Part shown: piece by piece, positions 15,243 through 24,485 of the stretch
How positions within the stretch are numbered: the stretch's first letter is position 1
Layout: each line of letters opens with the position of its first letter
DNA from: SVTX01 sp045577415
GTDB lineage: Bacteria; Bacillota; Clostridia; Oscillospirales; CAG-272
Length of the DNA stretch: 31,588 bases
Assembly: GCA_045577415.1 (NCBI GenBank)
Contig: JAZNII010000140.1
Location: 1 to 31,588, forward strand
Direction: 5' to 3'
Made by a program: the position numbers and the translations under genes
Notes under the pieces: model-generated
The model's database searches: none
What the model was told of the DNA's origin: nothing
What the model saw: the letters and a program-made list of their open reading frames with translations, nothing else

Positions 15243-15305
15243 AGTCGTCCCTCCTTCATATATTTCTGAAAAACGTCCCAAGAATAACCCAAAAGCCCTA
15301 CAAGA

Positions 15306-16805
15306 TCACACAAGACCGTGCTTTATATAAAATTCACGAGCCGCGTTGATCTTTTCGTCGGTTTTATCCTCCAAAAGATACTCGTAGGGATATTTTTGAT
15401 TGAAAAATCTCTCAATAGTACGTTTTTCACCGTTTTTGGGAGCAAAATCAACGAACTTCGACACCGCGCCCGCTCCCGCAGCGAATATCGAATGTATCTC
15501 CTCCATCATGTAGATGTTGTAGAGTCCTTTTTTGCCGTCAAGACAGAAACCGACGTTCTCATAGTTGCCCACCGTGTTCTTCTGACGGTACATATAATAG
15601 GGTTCATATCCCTCGTGCTGGGCTTTTATCTGGGAATAGTCGACGCACTTGCCCACGTCTCCCCCACGCACCGAGTAAATATGACTGAAATTCTTCAGAG
15701 CGTCACTTGCCTTCTTTACGCTGAAGGTATGAACCGTAACGTTTTCGGGACGAAGCGCGATAATGCGGTCGTAGGAGCTTGAAAAGCTTGCAAAATTGTC
15801 GCCCGGAAGTCCCGCGATAACGTCTGTATTTATGATCGGTATTCCCGAATTTCTCGCTATGTCAAAGGCTCTGAGAAAATCCTCTGCCGTATGGGAGCGT
15901 CCGATGATTCGAAGCACGTCGTCGTTAAGAGTTTGGGGATTTACGCTTATGCGATTTACTCCGTGGGCGACCGCAATTCTCATCTTGCCCTCGGTGATAG
16001 TATCGGGTCTGCCTGCTTCAAGAGTATATTCTTCCACAGTGGAGACATCAATATTCTCCTCAACGGTCGAAAGAAGCCATTCAAGCTGCGATTCGTCAAG
16101 AATAGTGGGGGTTCCGCCGCCTATGTATATGGTTCTGACACGAAGTCCAAGCTCCTTGATAAGATCAAAATTCTTTTTGACCTCGGCTCCCAAAGCCACA
16201 AGATAGTCGGGAATGGTAGAGAGCAGCTTTTTAGAAGTATATGATACAAAGGAGCAATATGCGCATCTCGTGGGACAAAACGGGATAGAAATATAGATAC
16301 TGCAATCCTTGGGGTCTGCCTTGGAGACAAATTCCGCCTCGTTCAGCGCTACCTCGGTGGCAAGAGCCGCCTTTTTGGGTATGACGAAATAGTCACTCGC
16401 CAAGGTCTTTTTCACTCTCGTCTTTGACATACCCGTGGAGAATAGCTCCGTCGCCACCTTTGAAGGACGAACACCCACAAGCATTCCCCATGAGGGTCTG
16501 TATCCGATGATCTCTCCGCAGACCGACAGGACCGCATCGCCAACGGCGATCTTTTTAAGTCTGTCGTATGTAACGTCGTCACGGGCAGGATATATCTTCT
16601 CGCAGGTAGCGTATTTTTCTTCAAGACTAAGCTCTGCCCTTACAACCACGCCGCTCTCGTTTTCCTCAAGAGCCAACGATAGCTCGGGGGTAGCTACCTC
16701 GGGATCGGTCTCGGCAGTATCCGAGAACCTTTCGCCTGGAAAAAATATCATACAAAGGGTCTGAACATAATAGGAATTTATGTTGCCGCTTATATTTAAT
16801 CTCAT
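15306..16805 (-). CDS. hemZ: HemZ-type radical SAM coproporphyrinogen dehydrogenase
   Basis: The 499-residue protein has the HemZ layout: an N-terminal domain of ~160 residues with GVRPSK (111-116), then a radical-SAM domain with PFCPTRCAYC giving C177, C181 and C184 (C-x3-C-x2-C), GGGTPT, and the HemN-like RISVNPQTLNDDVLRIIGR. The C-terminal part ends with YMYRQKNTVGNYENVG, as expected. By family it oxidises coproporphyrinogen III without oxygen; no other haem gene is in the window, and HemN-like proteins can have other roles. GAAGGA precedes the ATG. It sits 19 bases after dtd in a run of minus-strand genes. Confidence 0.85.
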   Translation of the reverse strand: MRLNISGNINSYYVQTLCMIFFPGERFSDTAETDPEVATPELSLALEENESGVVVRAELSLEEKYATCEKIYPARDDVTYDRLKKIAVGDAVLSVCGEIIGYRPSWGMLVGVRPSKVATELFSTGMSKTRVKKTLASDYFVIPKKAALATEVALNEAEFVSKADPKDCSIYISIPFCPTRCAYCSFVSYTSKKLLSTIPDYLVALGAEVKKNFDLIKELGLRVRTIYIGGGTPTILDESQLEWLLSTVEENIDVSTVEEYTLEAGRPDTITEGKMRIAVAHGVNRISVNPQTLNDDVLRIIGRSHTAEDFLRAFDIARNSGIPIINTDVIAGLPGDNFASFSSSYDRIIALRPENVTVHTFSVKKASDALKNFSHIYSVRGGDVGKCVDYSQIKAQHEGYEPYYMYRQKNTVGNYENVGFCLDGKKGLYNIYMMEEIHSIFAAGAGAVSKFVDFAPKNGEKRTIERFFNQKYPYEYLLEDKTDEKINAAREFYIKHGLV

Positions 16806-16824
16806 TTTTCTGTCCTTCTTTTAA

Positions 16825-17286
16825 TTATACTTTCTTCTTTTTTAAGACTTCGCTGTCCATAACGATCGTAACAGGTCCGTTATTGACAAGCGACACCTCC
16901 ATGTGCGCGCCGAAAACTCCGCATCCTACATAACGAAGCTCCGCAGCCATAAGCTCCTTAAAGTATTCGTAAAGTCTGTTCGCCTCCGCGGGGGAAGCAG
17001 ACTCTAAATAGTCGGGACGGTTGCCTTTTTTGTAATTTGCCATCAGCGTGAATTGCGAAATGATCAGAGCCTCGCCGTCAATATCCTTGACTGACAAATT
17101 CATCTTGTCGTTTTCGTCGGTAAATATTCGAAGATTGCATATTTTCGTCGCAAGAAGCCTTGCGTCCTCCTCGCTATCTCCCTGAGCCACGCCGAGAAGT
17201 ATCATCAATCCCTCGCCGCACTCGCCAACGACCTCGCCGTCAACCTTGACATTCGCGTTTTTTACTCTCTGTAATACTGCTTTCAT
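16825..17286 (-). CDS. dtd: D-aminoacyl-tRNA deacylase
   Basis: The 153-residue protein has the two Dtd hallmarks, SQFTL (77-81) and NNGPVTI (135-141), which carries the cross-subunit Gly-Pro that excludes L-amino acids. It hydrolyses D-aminoacyl-tRNAs in the cytoplasm and acts as a homodimer. Length and start MKAVLQRV are typical, and AAGGAAA precedes the ATG. In Firmicutes dtd follows relA, as here, but 169 bases containing a palindromic element separate the two. Confidence 0.95.
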   Translation of the reverse strand: MKAVLQRVKNANVKVDGEVVGECGEGLMILLGVAQGDSEEDARLLATKICNLRIFTDENDKMNLSVKDIDGEALIISQFTLMANYKKGNRPDYLESASPAEANRLYEYFKELMAAELRYVGCGVFGAHMEVSLVNNGPVTIVMDSEVLKKKKV

Positions 17287-17322
17287 AATTTATTTCCTTG
17301 CAATTTTATTTCGCGGCTACAC

Positions 17323-17457
17323 GATAGTCAAGTCTTTGATTTTTTCAAAAGTCAAGGCGCACCGGAGAAAGCAAGGCGGAGGCGTAGTTTTCCTACGTCA
17401 AGCCGCTTTCGAGGAGCAACGAAGGATCTTGGAAAAAGCAAAGATGTTGACTTCATC
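17323..17457. repeat. Imperfect 135-base palindrome abutting the rel stop codon
   Basis: The two halves of 17323-17457 are imperfect inverted copies centred on 17390, where CGTAG (17383-17387) pairs with CTACG (17393-17397) across a five-base loop. Further matching blocks are TCTTTG plus a T-tract near the outer ends and GAAAGC nearer the middle. On the minus strand it starts at the overlapping TGATGA of the rel stop. It contains no convincing gene. It may be a dispersed repeat or an RNA hairpin between rel and dtd. Confidence 0.6.
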
Positions 17458-19696
17458 AAGAAAATCCGCGCGCGACGCTCTCTACTCCGTCGAGAGTTTT
17501 CAGACGCGATACGATAGAATTGTAGTGTTCGATATTCTTGCAGCTTATCTTCAAGCTGATAATGCCTCTGCCGTTAGCGCGCTTCTGAGAATTGACGTGA
17601 AGGATCGAGACCTTCATATCCGCAAGCGCCACGGCAACGTCGGCAAGCATGCCCACTCTGTCCTCGGTAAAGAGCTGCAGGAGCGCCTCGTAAACGTTCT
17701 TGGGACTTCCCTGCTCGCTCTCCTCCCAGTGGGCTTGCTTCCAACGGTGACTGTTTTCCTCATTCTTCATACCCTCAATCACGTTAGGGCAGTCTTTTTT
17801 ATGAATGGATATACCGTAACCCTTGGTAACGAATCCGACGACCTCGTCGCCGGGCAGAGGGTTGCAGCACTTGGCAAACTTGACCATGCAGCCATGCTCA
17901 CCATCCACAACGATACCTCCGTTGCTCTTAAGGTGCTTGGGTCTTTGAGCCTTCTGAATAAGCGACTCGTCGGTAACGGGAGCAGGCTCGGTCTCCTGAA
18001 CCGTTATCTTGCCTATTTCGTCACGGAGCTTATTTCCGAATTTATTAAGAGGCAATCCACCGTAGCCGATGGCGTTATAAAGGTCGTCTGCGCTGGCAAA
18101 ACCTATTCTCTGCGCCGCAGAAGCAACCATTTCAAGTCTTTGCGCATCGGTAAACTTAACGTTATATTTCTTAAATTCTCCGTCCACAATAGAGCGACCA
18201 AGCACGATATTCTCTGCTCTCGACTCCTTCTTGAACCACTGTCTGATCTTACTTCTCGCCTCGCTGGTCTTGACGATACTGAGCCAATCGCGGCTGGGTC
18301 CCTTTGTGCTTGACGATGTAATGACCTCGACTATCTCGCCATTCTGCACGGTGCGGTCGATGGGTACTATCATACCGTTTATCTTCGCGCCGATCATCTT
18401 GTTACCTACCGCAGAGTGGATAGCGTAAGCAAAATCTATGACCGTAGCGCCCTGAGGCAGAGGAATGATGTCTCCCTTAGGAGTGAAGGCAAACACCTCG
18501 TCGTGGAAGATGTCGGTCTTCAGCGCCTGCATAAACTCCTCGGGGTCGCGTGTGCCGTCCTCGGTCTCGATAAGACGGGAGATCCACTCCAGCTTCTTGT
18601 CCATATCCTCCTTCGAGGTAGCGCCCGACTTGTATTTCCAATGCGCCGCGATACCGTATTCCGCGATATGGTGCATCTCTCTCGTTCTTATCTGAACCTC
18701 AAAGGGTATTCCCTCGCGTCCGATAACCGTGGTGTGAAGCGATCGGTACATATTGGGCTTAGGCGTGGAGATGTAGTCCTTGAAGCGTCCGGGGATCGAA
18801 TTAAACATCTCGTGAATGATACCAAGCACGCTGTAACATTCAAGCTCGGTCTCAACGATTACTCTGAGAGCGTAGAAATCGTATATCTCGTCAAAGCTCT
18901 TGTTCTGGTTATACATCTTCTTGTAAACGCTGTAAACCGTCTTGATTCGACCCTCGAGATAGAAATGAATATCGTTTTCGGTCAGTTTTTCGGAGATCAC
19001 CGCCCTTATCTGCTCAATAAGGTTCAGACTCTTGCCGTACTTGCTCTCGATGTCGCCTCTGACCTCGTTATAGCCTATGGGGTCAAGATGCTGGAGACCG
19101 AGATTTTCAAGCTCCTGCTTGATCTTCTGCATACCGAGACGGTGAGCGAGGGGAGCGTAAACGTGCATAGTCTCAAGAGCTGTAAGACGTCTCTTATGCT
19201 CTGCCTTGGCATCCAGAGTACGCATATTGTGAAGTCTGTCGCATAGCTTGATGAAGATAACGCGAACATCCTTCGCCATAGCAAGCAGCATCTTGCGAAG
19301 ATTCTCTATATGCTGCTCCTCCTTGTCCTCTATCTCAAGAGAGACAAGCTTGGTAAGACCGTCAACAAGCAGCGCTACTTCAGCGCCGAAAAGCTTTTGT
19401 ATCTCCTTAAGATCGGTCTTGTCCGAGCAATCCTCCACCGTGTCGTGCAAGAGAGCTGCGCAGATAGAATCAGTGTCAAGCTCAAGCCCCGCGACTATCT
19501 CCGCGACCGCCAGAGGGTGCGAGATGTACGGCTCGCCGCTTGCGCGGAATTGACCCGAATGAAGCTCTGCCGCATAGTCGTACGCCTGCTGTATCTTTTC
19601 TAGGTCGTATTTCTTTCCTGTGATCTTTAAAAGCTCAATAAGCCTTTTTGAGGTGAAATCTCCGTGATTTACCGCTACGTTAGTGTTAGTGTCCAT
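17456..19696 (-). CDS. relA: Bifunctional (p)ppGpp synthetase/hydrolase (Rel)
   Basis: The protein (746 residues from the ATG at 19696) has the complete long RSH layout: HD hydrolase with HDTVED (84-89) and CDRLHNMRT (152-160); synthetase with RFKDYI (304-309), the positively charged version seen in bifunctional Rel/SpoT enzymes, and EVQIRT (333-338) carrying the catalytic Glu; TGS domain around 400-460; a conserved Cys/His region with FAKCCNPLPGDEVVGFVTKG; and a C-terminal ACT domain. It makes and removes the stringent alarmone. Start choice: the frame extends 24 codons to a GTG inside recJ without a ribosome site; 19696 fits family length, although its own ribosome site is also poor. Confidence 0.92.
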   Translation of the reverse strand: MDTNTNVAVNHGDFTSKRLIELLKITGKKYDLEKIQQAYDYAAELHSGQFRASGEPYISHPLAVAEIVAGLELDTDSICAALLHDTVEDCSDKTDLKEIQKLFGAEVALLVDGLTKLVSLEIEDKEEQHIENLRKMLLAMAKDVRVIFIKLCDRLHNMRTLDAKAEHKRRLTALETMHVYAPLAHRLGMQKIKQELENLGLQHLDPIGYNEVRGDIESKYGKSLNLIEQIRAVISEKLTENDIHFYLEGRIKTVYSVYKKMYNQNKSFDEIYDFYALRVIVETELECYSVLGIIHEMFNSIPGRFKDYISTPKPNMYRSLHTTVIGREGIPFEVQIRTREMHHIAEYGIAAHWKYKSGATSKEDMDKKLEWISRLIETEDGTRDPEEFMQALKTDIFHDEVFAFTPKGDIIPLPQGATVIDFAYAIHSAVGNKMIGAKINGMIVPIDRTVQNGEIVEVITSSSTKGPSRDWLSIVKTSEARSKIRQWFKKESRAENIVLGRSIVDGEFKKYNVKFTDAQRLEMVASAAQRIGFASADDLYNAIGYGGLPLNKFGNKLRDEIGKITVQETEPAPVTDESLIQKAQRPKHLKSNGGIVVDGEHGCMVKFAKCCNPLPGDEVVGFVTKGYGISIHKKDCPNVIEGMKNEENSHRWKQAHWEESEQGSPKNVYEALLQLFTEDRVGMLADVAVALADMKVSILHVNSQKRANGRGIISLKISCKNIEHYNSIVSRLKTLDGVESVARGFS

Positions 19697-19757
19697 AAAA
19701 TAAAAACCCGTGTCTCCCTCACTGTTGCAAAGGAGTCCCATAAAAATCAGATGTCTG

Positions 19758-21956
19758 TCAATTTTCACACTGCGCGCAAAGACGGCGGTAGGTCTCTGAC
19801 AGCTCTATGTTTGTCTTTGCCGCGTTTCTGTTGACCTCGACCGAGAAGTAATCGTCTCTGTCCTCGTCAACGCGGCATACGCGTATATCGTTAAGTATGT
19901 TGAGCGCAAAGCGTATCTTTGCAAAGCTCATATCTCTGCGGCATATCTCCGCGATGCTTGAACGGAATTCTCTGTAGCTGAAGTCGGTATGACCGTTCAT
20001 GTTCTCCTTGCGAAGTATTTTGTATATCTCCGCAATATCGGCTCTTGAGGGAAGAATATCCTCGTCATGAGAAAAGCTTGCGCCGCCCAGTACCTGAGCG
20101 TATCTTTCGACCTCGTTGCCGTAAGACGCAGCTATATCCTCCGAAAGTCTAATGTCTTGAACCACAAGCTGAACGCTTCTCTGCCCTCTGAACTCGTTAA
20201 TGCTGATCTGACACATAAGGTCAATAAGCTCTCCTGGGAATATTTCAAGAGACGCGGCGCTCATTCCGAAGCAGACCGCTTGGAAATTAAGATCTCCCGA
20301 ACCAAGAAGAAGCTTGGTATGCTTGCCTGCTCCCATCGAGATCATCTTGCTGACGCGAAGTCCTCGTACCAAGAATACGGGAGCGGGATTTGCTACTCCG
20401 AAGGGTTCCATGATGCAAAGCTCGTTAGCGAGAGACATATCAATCTCATCAGCCTCAAGCTCACAGTCAGCTACGTATCTGATGCAAGACAGATCCTCGG
20501 TAAGATTTTCTCTTGCGTAATCGTTGATCCTCTTGCGGAATTCATCGATATTGCAACGCATGACCGTAAGCCCCGCAGCCAGCTCGTGACCGCCGAAGCG
20601 AACCAGAAGATCCTTGCAATAGTCAAGGGCATCCACAAGATTCATTCCCTTGATGCTTCGTCCCGAACCCTTTCCAAGATCGTCAAAGCTTGGGTATCCG
20701 CGGGTCGCGCCCTCAAAGGAGATCAGAATAGAGGGCAGACCGTATTTTTCGGTAATTCTCGATGAAACTATACCGATAATTCCCTGTTGCCAGCCGTCAT
20801 CGTCAAGAACGATAACACGATCGTTTTCAAAATCGTGAGTCTCCTCGATAGTTTTATATGCAGCCTCGGCGATAGCGTTCTCCTCTTTTTGTCTGCGCGT
20901 ATTTATTTCGCACAGATCTCTCGCCATCTCAGCCGCGTACTCGGGGTTCTCGGAGAGCAGAAGCTCTACAGCCTTCTCCGCCGTGCTTATTCTGCCCGCC
21001 GCGTTAATTCTGGGTGCTAACGCAAAGCCTATAAAGCCTGCGTTTATCTTTCTCTTTTTTGGGGGCAACGGCTCACCCGATGCCTTGATCTCGGTTTGAG
21101 GATTGCTTGCCGCCTCAATAAGTGCCGCAAGTCCCGCCCTCTCGGTATCCGAAAGCGCCGCAAGTCCCGCCTTAACGATAACTCTGTTCTCGTCAACAAG
21201 GGGCATAACGTCTGCAACGGTTCCTATAGCTGCAAGATCGGCGTAGCGACTAAAGACCCTGCCAATACTCTCGCTCCGGTTTTCCTCTCCGCATCTCATC
21301 GCTTCAAAGGCGCAGACCAGCTTGAACACCACTCCAACGCCCGCAAGCTCCTTAAAGGGATAGGGGCAGTCGGGGCGGTGAGGATTGACTACCGCGCGAG
21401 CCTCAGGAAGCGACTCATGGCACTCGTGGTGGTCGGTAATAACCATTTCAATGCCCAGAGATTTTGCATACTCCACCTCTGCATTTGCGGTAATTCCGGT
21501 ATCAACGGTGATTATCAGCTTAGTCCCCTTTGCCTTAATCGTATCAAGGGACATTTGAGAGAGACCGTAGCCCTCCTTGCTTCGTGAGGGGATGTAATAG
21601 TCGATATCCGCTCCCAAATTTTTGAGATAAAGATATATCAAGGTAACCGACGTGACACCGTCAACGTCATAATCTCCGTAGACTGTTATCCGCTCGCCTC
21701 TCTCAAGAGCCAAAGCAATTCGGCTTACAGCCTTATCCATATCCATCATCAGGTAAGGATCGTGCAATCCGCTCGCGTCGGGGGCGAGGAAAGCATCCAC
21801 CGATGCCTTCGTGCAATATCCTCGGTTATAGATCAGCTTGGCTGACACCTTGGAAATACCGTTTTCATAAGCGATGGCATCAATTACGTCATCCGCTTCA
21901 CGGTTTCCCGGCGTGTACCGAAGTGACCACACCTTTTTCTTCTCATTAAAACCCAT
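19758..21956 (-). CDS. recJ: Single-stranded-DNA exonuclease RecJ
   Basis: The 732-residue DHH-superfamily nuclease has the expected motifs: DYDVDGVTS (95-103), VDTGITA (151-157), DHHECHE (175-181), then APRINAAGRI in the DHH core and GGHELAAGLT in the DHHA1 domain. An OB-like region and a C-terminal extension follow, near the size of Firmicute RecJ (~750-790). It degrades single-stranded DNA 5' to 3' in recombination and mismatch repair. GGAGT lies 5 bases before the ATG. rel follows with a 61-base gap to its chosen start, and the frames touch, so they are likely co-transcribed, a common Firmicute arrangement. Confidence 0.93.
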   Translation of the reverse strand: MGFNEKKKVWSLRYTPGNREADDVIDAIAYENGISKVSAKLIYNRGYCTKASVDAFLAPDASGLHDPYLMMDMDKAVSRIALALERGERITVYGDYDVDGVTSVTLIYLYLKNLGADIDYYIPSRSKEGYGLSQMSLDTIKAKGTKLIITVDTGITANAEVEYAKSLGIEMVITDHHECHESLPEARAVVNPHRPDCPYPFKELAGVGVVFKLVCAFEAMRCGEENRSESIGRVFSRYADLAAIGTVADVMPLVDENRVIVKAGLAALSDTERAGLAALIEAASNPQTEIKASGEPLPPKKRKINAGFIGFALAPRINAAGRISTAEKAVELLLSENPEYAAEMARDLCEINTRRQKEENAIAEAAYKTIEETHDFENDRVIVLDDDGWQQGIIGIVSSRITEKYGLPSILISFEGATRGYPSFDDLGKGSGRSIKGMNLVDALDYCKDLLVRFGGHELAAGLTVMRCNIDEFRKRINDYARENLTEDLSCIRYVADCELEADEIDMSLANELCIMEPFGVANPAPVFLVRGLRVSKMISMGAGKHTKLLLGSGDLNFQAVCFGMSAASLEIFPGELIDLMCQISINEFRGQRSVQLVVQDIRLSEDIAASYGNEVERYAQVLGGASFSHDEDILPSRADIAEIYKILRKENMNGHTDFSYREFRSSIAEICRRDMSFAKIRFALNILNDIRVCRVDEDRDDYFSVEVNRNAAKTNIELSETYRRLCAQCEN

Positions 21957-22028
21957 TGTTTACTCCAAATTTATATAACCAAATATTTTTCTCAAAACTA
22001 ATGCTTGCTGTCGATTTAATCTTTTTTC

Positions 22029-22067
22029 GGGAGGGTGATCTGAGAGCAGGTCTCCCTCCCTTTTATT
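22029..22067 (+). terminator. Terminator-like hairpin facing the plus strand, antisense to recJ and its neighbour
   Basis: A stem GGGAGGG (22029-22035) with CCCTCCC (22054-22060), extended inside by GATCTG/CAGGTC around an AGAG loop, is followed on the plus strand by TTTTATTT. On the minus strand, the direction of all nearby genes, no T-run follows, so it would stop antisense rather than sense transcription. Confidence 0.55.
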
Positions 22068-22071
22068 TCTG

Positions 22072-23697
22072 TTAATCAATCGGCATAAACCGCTCGATGA
22101 TCGCCATAGCGGTCTTGATGCCGTCAACGGCGGCGCTTGTAATGCCGCCCGCGTATCCTGCGCCCTCGCCGCAGGGGTAGATGCTCTTTTTACCGAGGGC
22201 AATCATATTCTCGCCGCGCAAAATACGCAAGGGCGAGGAGGTTCTCGTCTCAGCGCCCGACAAAAGAGCGCCGTCCGAGGCAAATCCTTTTATTTTTCTA
22301 TCAAAAGACGCAAGTCCGTATCGCAATGAGGAGCAAACGAAGCTCGGAAGCACATCGTCCATACTTGCGGTCTTGAAATTTGTGCCGTTCATGTAGGTGG
22401 GCATGACCTCTCGGGGTTCGCTTCCGCTTTTACCGTTCAAAAAGTCTCCTACGGTCTGAACGGGGACGGCATAGCCGCCGCCACCTGCCGTATAAGCGGC
22501 TTTTTCTATTTTTCTCTGAAATTCAATAGCTCCGAGGGCAAGATTGCCGTCCACGGGTGAAATGTCCTCCACTCTGACCGACACCGCCACTGCGGAATTG
22601 GAATTTTCGCCGTTTCTCGCGTAGTGACTCATACCGTTGACCACAACGCCGCCGCTTTCGCTCGCCGCCGCCATGACCTCGCCACCAGGACACATACAGA
22701 AGGTGTAAACCCCTCTCTCTCCCTTCGTGTCGGACAAAGCATACTCCGCCGCGCCGAGATTTGGGTGTCCCGCAAAACTGCCGTACAAGGCTTCTTCAAT
22801 AAAGCTTCTTTTATGCTCGATACGCACACCCACCGAAATAGGCTTTGCGATTATATCAAACTGATTGGTTATAAGCGTTCTGTATGTGTCTCTGGCGCTG
22901 TGACCGAGAGCAAGAACTACCGCCGACACAACAAATTCGCCCTTTGACGTTAAGGCAAGCACCGTTCCGTCGGCTCTCTCGCGGAGGTCGTCAAGCCTGC
23001 AACGGTAGATGACCTCGCCGCCAAGCCGCCCGATCTCGGAAAGGATGTTATCCACCACTTTTCTCAAAACATCAGTGCCTATATGGGGTTTTGCTTTTAT
23101 CTTTATCTCCTCGGGCGCGCCGAAGCGGACAAGTGTCTCAAGAACGTAGGCGCACTTTGGATCGTTTATTCTCGTCAGAAGCTTCCCGTCCGAAAATGTA
23201 CCCGCGCCACCCGCGCCGAACTGAACGTTTGACTCGGTATCAAGCACATGAGAGGTGTAAAACCTCTCCATAGCCGCCACACGGTCGTCGACCTTATCTC
23301 CGCGGTCGATTATAATAGGTCTGTATCCCTGCTCGGCAAGAATAAGAGCGCAAAACATACCCGCAGGTCCCATGCCTACCACGAGAGGTCTCGCAGACAT
23401 CTTCTCGATGCCGTACTGAAATTCAAGCTTTTCCTGTATAACCGCTCTTGCGCCAAGCCTTTGAAGCTTGGAGCTTTCCTTTTCAGAAAGCGTTTCTCCC
23501 GACAAGGCGACCGAATATACCAGCTTGATATCGTCTTTTTTGCGCGCGTCTACACTTTTTTTGCATATATCGAGCTTTAGTCGGTTCAGAGAAAGCCCTG
23601 CGCCTCGCAGTTTTTTTCGAACCGTCTCACACGCTTCGCTTTCGGGAGCGCTTGGTGGCAAAGAGATCGAATCAAAAATGAAAATATCTTTTTTCAT
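22072..23697 (-). CDS. FAD-dependent dehydrogenase of unknown substrate (COG2509-like)
   Basis: The 541-residue protein has an N-terminal ~100-residue region typical of this group (short basic domain ending LEFQYGIEKMS), then a Rossmann FAD-binding motif VVGMGPAGMFCALILAE (107-123). Conserved family segments follow: VQFGAGGAGTFSDGKLLTRI, VLALGHSARDTY, and GVYTFCMCPGGEV. The C-terminal YPCGEGAGYAGGITSAAVDGIKTA, split over two family blocks, closes the FAD site. Related proteins are widespread in anaerobic Firmicutes without a known substrate. It begins 6 bases after cdaR and probably belongs to the cdaA-cdaR transcript. The nearest ribosome site (AGGAG) is 14-15 bases away, farther than usual, so translation may depend on coupling. 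Confidence 0.83.
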   Translation of the reverse strand: MKKDIFIFDSISLPPSAPESEACETVRKKLRGAGLSLNRLKLDICKKSVDARKKDDIKLVYSVALSGETLSEKESSKLQRLGARAVIQEKLEFQYGIEKMSARPLVVGMGPAGMFCALILAEQGYRPIIIDRGDKVDDRVAAMERFYTSHVLDTESNVQFGAGGAGTFSDGKLLTRINDPKCAYVLETLVRFGAPEEIKIKAKPHIGTDVLRKVVDNILSEIGRLGGEVIYRCRLDDLRERADGTVLALTSKGEFVVSAVVLALGHSARDTYRTLITNQFDIIAKPISVGVRIEHKRSFIEEALYGSFAGHPNLGAAEYALSDTKGERGVYTFCMCPGGEVMAAASESGGVVVNGMSHYARNGENSNSAVAVSVRVEDISPVDGNLALGAIEFQRKIEKAAYTAGGGGYAVPVQTVGDFLNGKSGSEPREVMPTYMNGTNFKTASMDDVLPSFVCSSLRYGLASFDRKIKGFASDGALLSGAETRTSSPLRILRGENMIALGKKSIYPCGEGAGYAGGITSAAVDGIKTAMAIIERFMPID

Positions 23698-23703
23698 CGT
23701 TAA

Positions 23704-24483
23704 TTATTCGGTCTCCTCTGTACTCTCCGCGCTCTCGGTGGAGCTTGTTTCCTCGGTAACGATTACCGAAATATCCTTTGTTATAACAGTGACCGCGCCT
23801 TTGACGTCTACCTCTTCGTTGTTAACGTCGTAAAATTTCACAGAGGAAAAGCTGCTTATCTCCTGACCGTCCTTGATATCACCGTCGATCTTAAACTCAA
23901 CGCCGACTATCTTTGACACTATCTCACGGGGACCCTTTATATCCAGAGACGCGACCGACGCTTCTCCGGTAAAGGATCTGTCGCCCACAGAACCAAAGGC
24001 TACTTTTATATTCTCGATGCTTTTGGTCTCTATGAAATCCGAGATCACCAGCACGTTGCCCGGTGTCAGACTTTCAACGGTAATGCTCGCATTTGCTGGG
24101 GTCTTTATGGTTATAGGCAGATTGTTGACCTTCGCCTCGGTTAGTCCGATAACGTCGACGGTCGCCTTGTACCCCGACTCGTCAAACTGCTTGAGATCTC
24201 TGTTCGTTCCCTTGACGGTAACGGTAACCGTTCTTTCGTCAAAGCCGTATACCATCATTCCCTCGCTTTCAAGTGTATCGACACCGGTCAGCTCGATCCT
24301 GAGCGTGATGGTCTCGGTAGCATCCGTATCGTTCATGTTAACCATGTAGATCCAGATTCCGAGAGCCACAAGAAGACAAGCTATTCTCGGAAACAGGTCA
24401 AGCTTTCTTTTTGGAGTATGCTCCACAGTTATGGAATCCGCCCCGTTATTGTCGGGGTCCTTCATGAAATCATACTGCTTCAT
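23704..24483 (-). CDS. cdaR: YbbR-domain regulator of diadenylate cyclase CdaR
   Basis: The 259-residue protein has a short cytoplasmic N-terminus, one membrane helix at ~31-49 (FPRIACLLVALGIWIYMVN) and an extracellular part of repeated YbbR-type beta units, for example TITLRIELTGVDTLES and ITVESLTPGNVLV. The tail is Ser/Thr/Glu-rich. CdaR binds CdaA in the membrane and changes its c-di-AMP output. It is shorter than Bacillus CdaR (~480), having perhaps two or three YbbR units. The start ATG lies 2 bases after the cdaA stop, with GGAGG at the end of cdaA, so the two genes are coupled. glmM, often third in this operon, is not here. Confidence 0.87.
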   Translation of the reverse strand: MKQYDFMKDPDNNGADSITVEHTPKRKLDLFPRIACLLVALGIWIYMVNMNDTDATETITLRIELTGVDTLESEGMMVYGFDERTVTVTVKGTNRDLKQFDESGYKATVDVIGLTEAKVNNLPITIKTPANASITVESLTPGNVLVISDFIETKSIENIKVAFGSVGDRSFTGEASVASLDIKGPREIVSKIVGVEFKIDGDIKDGQEISSFSSVKFYDVNNEEVDVKGAVTVITKDISVIVTEETSSTESAESTEETE

Positions 24484-24485
24484 GA

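Noticed and set aside
15243..15281. Extended start for the uridine-kinase-like protein at 15281
   Set aside because: It would place the strong GGAGGG ribosome site within the coding frame; the ATG at 15242 is correctly spaced from that site.
17246..18313. Plus-strand open frame of 355 codons opposite dtd and the rel C-terminus
   Set aside because: The opposite strand carries the well-supported ACT and Cys/His regions of Rel; the frame has no ribosome site, promoter or family likeness and starts within dtd.
18416..19246. Plus-strand open frame of 276 codons opposite the rel catalytic domains
   Set aside because: Antisense to the synthetase and hydrolase motifs and without initiation signals.
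19697..19768. GTG start 24 codons upstream for Rel
   Set aside because: It is inside the recJ 3' end without a ribosome site, and the added residues have no counterpart in Rel proteins as I know them. The chosen start also has a weak site, so some doubt remains.
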